Origin: Paragyromitra xinjiangensis
Taxonomy: Eukaryota; Ascomycota; Pezizomycetes; Pezizales; Discinaceae
Assembly: GCA_038503065.1 (NCBI GenBank)
Contig: JBCAMK010000004.1
Span: 2,307,001-2,371,000 of the forward strand
Length of the DNA stretch: 64,000 nucleotides
Direction of reading: 5' to 3'
Positions 12,928 through 24,859 of the stretch are shown here, piece by piece. Below the pieces are notes generated by a model that searched no databases, was not told the DNA's origin, and saw only the letters and a list, made by a program, of their open reading frames with translations. A program made the position numbers and the translations under genes. Position 1 is the first letter of the stretch. Each line of letters opens with the position of its first letter.

Positions 12928-15900
12928 TCAGTACTCAACTCCTACCAGAGGTCGAGAAAGGGCTGGATGACTCACCCTTCCCCCTCTTCTCCCCCCACCC
13001 ACACCCCCCTGTTGTTGTTGCTGTTGCTGTTGCTGCTGTTGCTGCTGTTGCTGAGTGAAAACAGGAATGCCGTTCATTGCTCCGTAAGGATAGCCCGCTA
13101 TGAGTTGTTGTGCCATAAGGGGATTCAACCCCCCAGGGCCCATACCCATGCCACCAAGCATCGGGTTTCCGGCCATTTGCTGTTGTTGAGGGATAGGTGA
13201 TCCTCCCGGGTGCCCTCCACGGAATTGGTCCTGAGGACCCGATGTGCCGTTGTAGTTGCCCATTGGGGGTGGTATTCCATAGAATCCAGCACCAGGACGA
13301 CCCATTGATTGCTGCAGCAAAGCTTGGTATTGCAGAGGAACATTACCCATTCCAGGAGGTGCTCCCTGCCCGTAAAGTTGAGCGGCACCAAGACCAAACT
13401 GCTCAAAGACTCGCAAGGTTGCCAAGTCGATGCCCCCGTTCTGAGACAATTGCGTTGTGGCAGGGTCAAAGGTTTGGGGAGCGACTGGATAGTACCCTCC
13501 TGTGGCAGCATCCCGGTTATTATTATGATGTCCATTCTGGTTGTTGTTTGTAGGAGCATTATGATGAGCTCTATTACGATCATTACTAGCACCCGAGTTG
13601 CCATTGACCTCTCTAGGATGATCTTTTGGTCCATTATTGTTGTTACCGTTGTTGTTGGTATTGTTGTTCGAAACTCCATTGCGGGTAGACAAACCAACCT
13701 CGTCCATCAGTCTCTTGTATCCCTGTGAAGGAGTTGCCTTGAGCTTGAGCAGGACGTTCCGGACGTTTTGCACAACCTCGCTCCGCATCGTCTCCTCGAA
13801 GAACGGTGTGGTAAGCACTTTGAAAATCAGAGTTGCCCCACATGAGTGGTCGCTTAGAATATCCTCTAATACTTTGTCTCCTGATGAGAAGAAAAGTGCC
13901 TTGAGAATGGTATCGCGCGCCTCAGGCTCGTTCCTCTGGTTAATGACTTTCAGAACAGTCAAGTAGGCAACCTTGTGAGTGCAAAGATGGACCAAATGAG
14001 GAACCAATCGTGGAGCAAGAACGGTTCGCCGGCGGGGGAAAGTGCAAGTATCCAGGAACCAAGTCAACAGTAGCGCACCGTTAGCATTGGTAGCCAGTTG
14101 TACACTGTGCAGGGCGATGGCAGCTGCCAGCATTCTTTGCTGATCCTTGCTGGCATGATGGCTCTCTAGACACGCTCTCATGGCCCTTGCACCGAATCTT
14201 CCTTGCGCAATCTCCCACATGCGGCCCAGCATAGTCTCGAAGATGAAATCATTCCAAGGAGCCCCAAACCGCAAACAACACTGAAGCACATAATTTCCAT
14301 ACTGATCGAGGAAGAGTGCAACGGTGTATGGGCGTAGACAGTCACAGATTTTGTTCATTTGTGCGGGTGTTTTGGCAACATCAATGATCTTCTGGCCAGC
14401 CCAGGTACCGTTCTTATCTATAATATGATCAATAAGTGTCGTGCAATTACTCACGGAGGACTACTTACGGATACCAATCTCGGCTAAATGAGGACCAATC
14501 TCAACAAGCATGGTCTCCTTGATCTCCTCGGAACAATACTCGAAAAGCTTTTGGACAACGGTGTTTCCAAGGTAATCTAAAGCTTGTTAGCCTACAATGA
14601 ATAAATTACTCCACACGTAAGGAACCCACCACTCGAAAGTTCCGCAATCTCAGGCAACATATTCAGAGCCATCTCTTCAATCTCCGAGCCTGAACAATTG
14701 CCATTATCGATTCTTTTCCTGATATCCCTTAGCTTTGGCGCATCGTGGACTCGGTTGTGGCTAGGCTCAGGAATGGATGGAATTTCCGCTTCGAATGAGT
14801 CATATTGAATTGCAAAGTCGATATTCTTTGCCATACGGGGGATTTCGGTCTTCTCCGCTCCAAACTCGACAACAATTTTGAGGATGTCATCCTTCATGTC
14901 AGCCAACCCAGGAACCTCAGGCACTTCAGTACTATCATGTCCTGCTTCCTTCCCATTCACACCAGAAGTTGGGTTGGTGCTATCACGCCCCAACGCAAGA
15001 CCATTTTCGGCTCCGATAGTGTTGGGAGTAGAGGCTTTCTGGTGGGGATCTGGGCTTGGAGATCCATAGGCACCTCCGTTAGGGGTAGGAGTCCCATTGC
15101 TCCCAGCTGATGACGGTTTGGCGAACCCAATTCTCACAGGTCCTGCGCCGGGGAAAATCTCTTTTCCATTCAGCTGAGTGCGAGCCTGGATCGCGGATTC
15201 CATGCGCTCGAAATTGATAAAACCACAGTTCTTGTGGGTCAATACACGAGCCGACTCCACATGGCCGTATGAGCGGAAAATATGATCGAGAGAGGTTGTA
15301 GTGGTTGAAGCAGGGATATTTCCAAGCCATAGAGATCGAGTGGGCCCTTCCAGAGAAGATTCTTCAATAGAAGCCAACCCTCCTTCCCCGCTAGATGGCC
15401 TAGGGTGCAATGTACCGAGTTTCAAAGTATCCGACCCACTTCCTAGATCAAAATAATCACCCCTCATATCAGAAGCACTTGTCATAGAGTCGAGTCGAGA
15501 AGGTGTGGCCAGATAGCTCTTCAGGCGATTCACAGGTGGAGAGTCCAAAATACCAGCCGTCCTAGCTCTTGGTCGACTTGGTGAGGCATTGTTAGCGTAC
15601 GCATGCACAGCTAAAGCATGAGCTGTGGCTTGGGCTTGGGCAGCTTGCAACGCCGTTAAGGAATTTGGTGTCACGGAGCCACTATGCTGGGTCGAATAAA
15701 GGTGGCGAGCTTCCTCTTCTTCTTCCTCATCCTCTTCTTCTGCGTATTTCTCCTTGGCATTAACTGAGTAAGAACGGATACGGTTGATATTCCTCTGCAT
15801 GGAATTAAGATCTGAGACAAAAGGTTGCAGGGCAGCAGCACGTTGACCTTCGATCAGCGGATCCAGAGTCATTGGTTTCGCCAGGGTTGCCCTTGACGTT

Positions 15901-16745
15901 TGAGGGGTATCCACAAGTCCGAGGTAATCCAGTGTTTTAGGTGCCATGTGGGTAGTCTCATCGTCTCGTGAGAACGAAGATTGTGCTGGGGAAGAGGGAA
16001 GACCGCCGTTACCAGGGCGAGACTGTGACCAGGAGCTGGAGAAGATTGAAGGTCCAAAAGCGCTAACATAATTGGTACGCTGAGGCAGATTCAACGACCC
16101 AGACCTCAACCTGGAAGCTACGGAAAAGCTCGACAGGTTCGCCGATACTGGAGGCGATTCCACGATATCAAGATTCGAGGGCGAAGTGGATTTAAATGGG
16201 CTCGGAACCGGAGAGGGACGGCTAGTCTGTGGGATAATATTTGCGAGGGCTGGCGGGGCATTGTTGAGACCACCAGGGGAAAACCTAGAAGGGACAGTCC
16301 CAGCACGGGCACGCCGATACACTGGAGACGAGAAATCAGTTGCAAGCGGTGTACTATCAGCAGCAAAGCTGTTGGTCGACTGTGTCTCCGGTACAATATT
16401 CTCACGGTCCCTTAGGGACGATGACGGGCTTGATGACATTGGCCCCCAAAGACCTGGAGGATGTGGAGGTCCCACACCTTCTTCAGCTTGGATTTCGCGT
16501 GCCCTTTTTGTGAACAGCCTGCTGCCGGTGGATGCATCGTAATTAGGAGAACCTGCCCCCATTCTTACGTTATTCGCCGAATTTCCAGCACTCATACTTC
16601 CGTTCGTGTACCCAGGGCGTAGTGAACCAGAACCTGGATCAGTAGGGGAGCTATTCGCTGTGTTACCTCCGGTGGAGGATCCGGAACCGTGCTGAGTGGC
16701 GAGCGATTGCAGATGGCCCAAATTGAGGTCAGAATTAGACGACAT
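12928..16745 (-). CDS. RRM and Pumilio-repeat RNA-binding protein (Jsn1/Puf1-Puf2 type)
   Basis: PUF proteins bind 3' UTR motifs and control mRNA decay, translation and localisation. Three exons fit: 14630-16745, 14469-14576 and 12928-14417 (1237 residues). The N-terminal 460 residues are Ser/Pro-rich and disordered. An RRM follows at about 465-545 (SLWLGNIP as RNP2; CGFINFERM as RNP1). The PUF region spans about 650-960. Its repeats read DYLGNTVVQKLFEY, GIHKNGTWAGQKIID, DQYGNYVLQCCL and GRFGARAMRACLE. The second intron is confirmed because only its removal (51 bases) restores the IHKNGTW repeat. The C-terminal 280 residues are N-rich, then G/Q/M-rich, with a run of about 16 glutamines near the end (about 13008-13055). 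RRM plus PUF in one protein is the Jsn1-type arrangement. Confidence 0.9.
13008..13056 (-). repeat. Polyglutamine-coding CAA/CAG microsatellite
   Basis: An imperfect (GTT/GCT) run on the plus strand encodes about 16 consecutive glutamines near the C-terminus of the Pumilio protein. Mixed CAA/CAG codons make it less slippage-prone than a pure run. Its length is likely to vary between strains. Confidence 0.85.
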
Positions 16746-17470
16746 TAGGAATTACACCTTTAAATGGATGTGTCAGTCCTAGAGCAAGTTCGAGAAAGAT
16801 CACCATTAGGAGATTCCACAAACCAGTGATGTGGGCCCGCCAATTGGAGAGGCTTGCTCTGAGCAAATGTATGTATTTTGAAGACTCGAGTATCGAGGTC
16901 TGTAACGGTCCAGGATTGAAGGGGCCGAAGGAAATTAAGCCCAGTGATCCGATTACGAAGAGTGACCAGGAGGTTTAAAATTTGAAGTTCCTCGAAGTTC
17001 TCTCGATTTAAGATTATTCCTTTTATGGTAGCGCAGCTGTGTCCTCGTCAGATTAGAGCGGCTGGGATTAAAATGGATATCTCTTTTTTTTCCCTCGAAA
17101 TATGTGTATGGGGAGCGCTGATGCCAGATGAAAACGTGGTCAGCTAAAACGGCTGTCGACAGGAGCGGAGTCGTTGTAGATAAAGCGGAAGAAAAAAGGG
17201 CCAAGGAAGGAGAGAGGCTCTGCACGCTAGAAATTTCATGTTGGACTGTCTACTCACATTCCGTTACAACACAAGACGTGTTCCAAAAAAAGACTGATTT
17301 TCGCCGGTAAAAAATAGGGATCGTGAAAGTACGAAGGACCGTGTATGCGTTATTGCTGACTATACAAAGTCGCTTCAGATTAAAAGGGGGGGTTGTAGCG
17401 AGCCAAAGTAGAAAGAAAAGCCTGACGACGTTTTATGTAAGGAGCAGACTACAGCGGGCGAAGCAGGCCT
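16746..17470 (-). promoter_or_regulatory. Leader and proximal promoter of the Pumilio gene
   Basis: No ORF of substance is seen. It lies directly upstream of the Pumilio start and presumably holds its 5' UTR and promoter. I cannot place a transcription start. Confidence 0.35.
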
Positions 17471-17475
17471 TGACG

Positions 17476-17680
17476 AGGCGGCGGGGGGGGGTGGGGGGGA
17501 GTGAATTGAGGGGCGGAGGGCGGGCGGAGAAAGATTAGGGGCGGAGGTGGAGAGGGAGGGAGAGGACAGAAGGTGACGGAGGAGAAGGAAAAAAGAATCA
17601 GGCACACATGAGAAAAAAGGGAGGTTAAGGGGTGGTGAGAAAACGAAGGGTCCAGGGGAGGAGAGCGGAGTCCAGTGTGG
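17476..17680 (+). promoter_or_regulatory. Polypurine (G/A) tract with G-runs
   Basis: About 200 bases are almost entirely purine on the plus strand, including runs of 5-9 guanines near 17480-17500 and several GGG or GGGG blocks after. On the strand of the downstream Pumilio gene this is a polypyrimidine tract, a common feature of fungal promoters and leaders. The G-runs could form G-quadruplex or triplex structures. Function is inferred from composition and position only. Confidence 0.5.
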
Positions 17681-17689
17681 CAGACTGGC

Positions 17690-20600
17690 ATGGCAGCACG
17701 AATATCTAATCCCTACTAAGTACAGTGTGTATGTACACCACAGAACAGCAGCAATTCGACGCCCTAGAACCAGCTACTCTGAACGAACATCCAGCTAATC
17801 GTGTAATTCGTGAGCTGATACAGCCATTCGGCAGAATCAGTTCGCATCAGTTAGAGCCTTACGAACTGTGTACCCGGCTACCCTGTGATACATGCCGGTA
17901 CCTACTCTACCTAGAGCAGACATGAACCTTGCAATCGAATGAATCAATGAACCAAGTACTCCTACATCACGTCTCGGCTGTGGGAGTATCGGATTCCTCA
18001 GGAGTCCGGTCGGCAAAGCAAGGGTTTCCTCCAACCCCCTCCCCAGTTATGACTTCAGGTCCCATGGCTATTTCCCTACGGCTGTAAAGTTGTTGCAATA
18101 TCGTTGGATAAAAAAAACCTACAGGTACGGGAGACCTCTCACAAGAGCGTTGAGATCCCAACCAATGCATTCTCAGGCAGCAAGAAATATCTCGACATCT
18201 GATTGAATGACAGATTTGGGTTCCCGATGGATTTGTGGGGATCGCAACCCGACGGTCCAGTGGTGGTCTGGCTTTGTAAACGCATCGCTTTGCACTTTGC
18301 AGATAGATTGCAACAGCACGTACGCGTACATACGCACCAAGAATGTACCGTTACCAATTGGGCCCACCAATTCGATCCAATTCGCCAGGACAAGGCTATA
18401 CGAAACTCAGGTGGATGGATTATGGTATTCTTAACTAGGGAGAAATCTCTCCAATCCCGAAATTTAGGCCGGGAGTTTTAAGACCCCTTCCCCCCCATAA
18501 CTTTCGGTTCCCGGCTTCTAAATGCAATGGGGCAACCCCTTCAACGAAGATTTTAATCCTAGAGCCCTTCCATCGATGATCATCGTGAGCTGGAAGATGC
18601 TCCAGCTGGGTATCTTTACCCGCGCACCCGAACATTCATGAAACACAACTCCCCCGATAGCTAAAAAGTCCAACAACCCCCCCTTTTTTCTCAGCGACTT
18701 CTGGAACAGTTTCCGGTCAAGTATATTCCGCAATCTACCCTGATTTATTGAGTGCCTATTTGTATATTTTCTGGAAGAAGAAGCGTTGTTTACGTTAGCA
18801 AAAATGGTAAGCCTGGCCATAGTGTGTTCTAGAAGTACCTCGCTGGACATGCATGTACTTCGCTTGCTCCTCGGCTCCTGAGTTCCTTTCACACCCACCA
18901 GACTCATCAAATGTAGCAGGAGGCTCGAAACACTCGATTGCTTGGGAGTGCAATTATGCACATATGCACCGGTGTGTTCGAATTGGCGAACAGACAAGAC
19001 AACAATTGCGCCTGTGGGGAAAGGGAATGACCCGATCCCCAATTGCGCCACAATACAGAAATAGACCCAAACATCTCACAACGGTTTTTCCAGGGATATC
19101 GATGTGGAAACGGCTTAGCATTACCCGGCCTTTTCGGGGACGACAATTACCGAGTCATCCCTCTCGACACGTTCACTCGCAACGGATGTCTTTGGAGCTT
19201 CCCTTGACTAGTCCAATCAATCCCTAAATAAATGAAAAAATACAAGCGTTTGGATAACACTAGCGCAGGAGGCGGTATGCCGCTATTCTCTCGATGTTTT
19301 AGTGCTCACTGGCAACGAAATTAAAATCAGTGGTGGAAACAGTTACATGATCGCACCTATTGTGTACTAAGAACTGTATAGTCGGTTATATAGGGTTGCC
19401 CGCGTGACAAACCACTACCTCGGCCTACAGTTGGGAAAATTTCTTATTTTCCGGAACTGTGCATAAAGTCGTGGACTTAACAAGTACGTATTACTAGGCT
19501 GTGCATCACGGGGATCTAACAAGTACATATGTGTTCCAGGGGCACAAATGTGCATTTTCTGAAACGAAGATAAGATACAACGATAGGTCACTATCAGTTT
19601 ACAAAATAAGCACTACACACACTTCAGAACTACAGCCCCACAATATACCAATCGTTTCTCTCTTCAATTCTATTGTAAGAGTACACAAATCATATATGAG
19701 GACTCGGGCAACATCAGTGCTAAGCCTTTCGGATTGAGGAGTAACGTTACATCTATTTTCTCATCTCCTGCCGTCAGATCCCAAACCGGATGGGACAAAC
19801 CTTATGTTTATTTGACGGGCCAATGAAACACTTCCCACGTTGTCGAGCAATTGGATCAAGGCCTTGGAAATCAAACCAAGTCATATATTTAGCTTCTATG
19901 ATGATACCATGAGGACAGCGAAGTGGTGAGATCAGACACAGTCTATCGCACATACTACAAAATTCCTCCCTCCCTATAAAAGCTAGGCAACTGCAACTCC
20001 AGCGGAACTTGATGTCTCTAAGCTACGGATAACTGAAACACTTCCAATTATGCAAGTAAGCGGGCAGAGTGATTTCTTATTATAACTGGGATCCTGAGAA
20101 ATAGCTATTTTGTTTTGCTTTTGGAAAAAAAACACGGATAGGCTCACTGCAGACCTAGATATCTTGGACGATAAACATAGCAAGAATCTACCCAATCTTG
20201 GACCCTTTGGGAGTTATTGTTCCCAGGAATAATATCGGCCCCGATAATACCTACCTCTGGTGGAATCAACCGAGCCCCTGGTTTTGATCGCGAAATAAGC
20301 CCGCGACATGACCATCTAAACATGACATCAACTGAATTATCACACGTAGCAGGACACAAAACATCTAGGAGATATCCCCTATATAAGACTAAAAGTAGGT
20401 TTTCGTCGGAGCACATGCTCTTGTTACTCCACATCAATTATCTGCTGTTTTTTATGCTTAAATTCGCAGGCATCGTTTAAATATATTAGTGTGGCGCAGT
20501 TGATGATACACTACATATGCATAAGGCCCGTGCGATACCATCAGGGGACCGGGTATAGCGAACCGCTACCATCCTTTAGCTTCTTTAATTCTTCGTTCTA

Positions 20601-23600
20601 TCATCCTACCTCAGTACTGGATCACTAATTAAGGCTTGGGTAGACATTTCCTTAGTGTCTTACTCGCTTTCTCAAGGCAAGCTAGATTTCACCCGCAACT
20701 TACCTCTGCAGGCAGGATCCCGAACAACTCGGAACTAGGTTACCAACCGAAATTGATAACTTCTTATGATATAGACATGGGGCTTCTTCCCAGCACTGAC
20801 CACAATGCAGTTCATAATGGCCCAAGCTTATGATCCAAGCGTACGTCAGCATCAATCTAGATATATTGCTAACACCCTATGAACTGAAATCTCACTTCAT
20901 CTTATCCATCACATAGATTATTTGCCTATCTAAAGTAACTCTATCTCGTCGTTAATCGGATACCAACAAAAGAATATTCCGGTCGACCGACCCGTTCGGC
21001 CACAATCCCTGCCCCCTAAATCCCCGGTCCTTAACGAAGTCTTGTGCACATCTGTGCGCGCACTTAAAACCCGGTATATCTCCGGGCCTCCTCTACTATT
21101 AATCCGATCTAAGGTCCCACAACCAAGCAATTGGCCAGAAATACTTCCCTCGCAATCCCGCTACCCAGGGGCTGTGGGACGAACAGCCAAGTTTTTCCTC
21201 GATCCTGATACCAGAAACATAATCACCGAAAATTCTAGGGATATTATTTCCAGAAGATCAGATTGTCAGAACCCAGAATTATGTTGCATATCCAGATGCA
21301 TCTCCCAGGTCCATTCAGCAGAAAGCGAAAGCGAAACAAAAATCAATCCAATAACGATTAGAAGCACTATCCTCGCTGTCGAAAGCACAATTAATGTCTT
21401 CACGGGTTGCGTTCATGGCCAGCTAGAGTAGGGCTGACTACAATCACTTTAAGTACTTTCATCGTGGGCCATTTTCCCCTAACTAACATCAAAATCTGTA
21501 TATGTCATACAATAATTAACGTGCTACATGGTGAGCATTACTGCAAGAAGGGCCTCGGTAGAAACTTGGACACAAAATAATTGGCAAAGTTTGGGGGGAT
21601 AAAAGAGTATCACCTTAACATTTAGCAAAACCCACTTATTCCTCCTGGGGTTTGTCCCACCCTGAAACCTATTACGGCTAGGAAATGGAGGGAAGAGGGA
21701 AAGAGGGGTATGATAAAGTCCAGCTGTAACTTAACGGCTTTACTATATTGTTGATTAGACCAACCGAATGTTTGATAAAGGGATGAGATTTCTTGCCAAA
21801 TCAAGGTTACAGAAGTGGGACTAGGCGGGGTTCTGCAAAGAGCTCCGTTATATTGTTAATGAATATTATATCCTCTCTGAACTCTCCACCTCTCATAGCT
21901 ATTATCAAATATATGGTTTTTTTAGCCTGAGGGTTTGTCGCCAGATGCAGAGAGATAGTTCCTATCCTGGTCCGCCCCCTGGCCAACCATTTTCGAGTGA
22001 GGAGTTTTCGGAAGACTTCGGGCCTCGAAATGTTGTCTATCCCCTATGACTTGGTGTGACAAGAGCACCTCCGATAATCTTTGATCCTCTCCACATGTTG
22101 GCCGTTTCTTGGTCAACACTATCAAGAGTAAGTCAAGCCGTACATGACGTTCCGGATCATATCCATTCCTAATATATACCAACATCCATTCAAGCGACCA
22201 CCGATAAGCCACGGTAAGCCCACGAAAAATCTATGACGCCGCATTTCGTTAAACACCAGGATCGAAGCGCCTCGCGGATCACCGAGTGTTTTTCCATGAC
22301 GCAGGTAGCAAATAAATGACATCACCAGAAAAAAAATGCAAACCCAATTACCACGACGTCCATGCTGCCGAGCGCAAGCAGAATTAGCTCCGTGAACCAA
22401 TGCGAGCTGGTGTGAAAGACGGCAACGGCTGAAGAGCCACTTCACCTTGTCAACCAGGCCAAAAACCTGATTTTTCTGACGGCTGGACATATACTTATAC
22501 TCTGGTAACCCATGGGATGGTTTTGACGTCATAGAAATCCTTATCTGAAAAACCAAATCTTGTGTTGCCTTCGCGAACGAGTGATATTTCATGGTTAAAC
22601 ACAAACGGATCATGTGGGAGATTGTGTTTAAGTTAATTGGCTACCGGTGTTCGGAGCTTAGAGGACCCTTGCATTGGAATTAGTTGCGCATCCTTAAAAT
22701 ATCTAGTCCATATGTATGGTCAGGATTTCCTACTGTAGAAGTAGGCTGGTTTACAACCTACCCCCTGGACGAGTTGAGTTTAAAATCATTACCACCCTGC
22801 ACGGCAGAGATGGTTTATTTAGTACTCTATGCAGGTAATTGGTCTAACCTATTACCTGTCAGTTTTAGAAACACAAATGCACAACGCGTTAGATCTGAAC
22901 TATCACCATCGATCGGAACGATATAGACCGAAAATCCGATCGAGGAATCTCCTGGGGATACCTGCGCACACGCATGCTCCAGTATCCACGTTGAAGATGG
23001 AGAGAAGAGATGAGATAAGATGAGGAGCTAGTGGTGTTGATGTGGGATGCAGGTACGGATTAACGATGTGGGGATAGAGAGTCATGGAGTATCACTCGGG
23101 ATATGTCGGGTGATCTTTGCCGCTTTGGGGAGCGGAACTTCATGGTGTTCTGCATGTATCAGGTTGTCTGAATGGGTAAAATAGCTGGACATGATGTCAC
23201 CACGACTTGTAGATTGTGGTATATTTGATATAGGCTGAATAAGAGGGGCAAGTTCATGTTTGAGTATTGATTCTGTTACCACTACCCCCCGCTTTGCGGA
23301 AATATTGAAATGGAATTACCTTCCGGTCTCTAAAGGGAGGGTTTAGAGCTAAACTCCGAGCTTAGTCGACATTGAACGACGTCGACATCAGTTCAGAACC
23401 TCTGATAAGGTGCTTACTGAAACATCGTACCAAGTGAGTATGAGAAATCATCTGGATATGCAGTCATGGTGGACTGTGCTCGTATGACACCATGGCCACT
23501 GATATTCCGTGAACCCATTGCTTACAGTCTCACAACTCGTAAAGACAGCAGAACACTCAAGAACTCAGACGAAGTTTCATTAAACACCAACACAAAACCG

Positions 23601-24859
23601 TCCTCAGATCAAGTAATTAAAAAAAAAAGAAACGCGTGCATTACGCCTTATGCCCGAGTAATGCCAAACATTTCCCCGTTTGCCACTCAATATCACCCAA
23701 TTACAATTGCTCCGAGGTTTTTTTTTTATCCCGTCCCGGCTTACACTCCGGAGTATCTAAATCAAAGTAGTTTCTTTTCTTTTCCTCTACCCCCCCCCCA
23801 AGAAACACGTATCACAAAAATATCTCCGTCGATTCGGGAGATGAATCATGAAGTTTTTTTCCTCGCTACGCGTAAGGCTGATTGCTGGATTGGGTTGGTG
23901 CATGCGACAGTGCCGCAGGGTGAGTAAGTTATTATACATAGCAGCAGCATGTATGTACGCTCGCTACAATACCCGGTCACATACGAAGAGTGATGGCGAT
24001 CGGGGCTGCAAGAGACGCTGTAATTGCAATACTCTATTTCTGCTGTTTTTCCTCCCTCTCCTCCCTCAATCCCTCCCAAACCCCCCCCTCTCCCTAGGCT
24101 TGGTGTGCAATTATTAGAAAGATTGCACCTTAATTGTAGTTATCGGCTTACGGTCCGATGGGAGGAGTGTTTGGATCTAGGCCATGGGACCCCAGTCAGT
24201 GAGATTCGGTTAACACTGTACATGTAGTACTGTGGAGATTTGGGTGCAATAAATTAAGATTCGGGTGTCACAGAAGAACACTGTGGAAGAGTTCCATTCG
24301 GACAATATTTTCTTTTCTTTGGACCAAAGCGGTGGGAGAGACAGAGGGCTAAGGCGAGAGATTAGCCGCCTCGGTAGCCGACGAGACGAGACGAGACGAG
24401 GTACGCTTCGTTCCGGTGTTGGGGGCCTCGGAGTATTCCTGGTCCTGTGATTTCGGGTGAATGGATTGGGTCTCATACGGGCCGAGGAAGATTGGGCCAG
24501 ATAGATACATACTCACCGAACGTCACTCGCGAGGGTATCCCTGTGGCGTCGGCACTGTAGAGTGGCTTGACGATGAACGCCAAGACCCCGTTGCAACGCC
24601 ACAACGCCTCACGCCCTGATCTTGTGATGTTCGCCCTGTTGCAACCAAATCGCCGTAGCCAAAAGGGGCTTAAGCCTGAAGCGGCGCGTCATTTTCAAGA
24701 ATCTTCGATTCTGGTGATAAATTCGATCTCATCGATGGCATCGACAAACCACGCGGCCACGCCTTTCCTTGCGAAGTACAAGACAAAATCGAACGAAACC
24801 ACTAAGGGTGTTCTGTTCTTTTTTAAATACAGTCCATACCGCTCGCAACCTTCGAAACC
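17690..24859. other. Seven-kilobase tract without a supportable gene
   Basis: This is the longest gene-free stretch of the window. ORFs are short, lack family resemblance and overlap in several frames as expected by chance. The longest, at 22122-22613 on the minus strand (163 codons), has no recognisable motif. A pentanucleotide repeat lies at 24380-24401. The final 300 bases must include the swc2 promoter. The tract could hide non-coding RNA or heavily decayed repeats, but I see no definite element. Confidence 0.4.
24380..24401. repeat. Pentanucleotide tandem repeat (ACGAG)n
   Basis: Four consecutive copies of the five-base unit ACGAG/GACGA occur here, about 460 bases upstream of the swc2 start. 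Confidence 0.8.

Noticed and set aside
14418..14468. Continuous reading of the Pumilio frame from 14454 as a separate protein start
   Set aside because: The first codons are intronic. Removing 14418-14468 restores the PUF repeat IHKNGTWAGQ, so the apparent start is an artefact.
22122..22613. 163-codon minus-strand ORF in the gene desert
   Set aside because: It has an ATG but no recognisable motif, no splice context and a composition like chance. It was not supportable as a gene.
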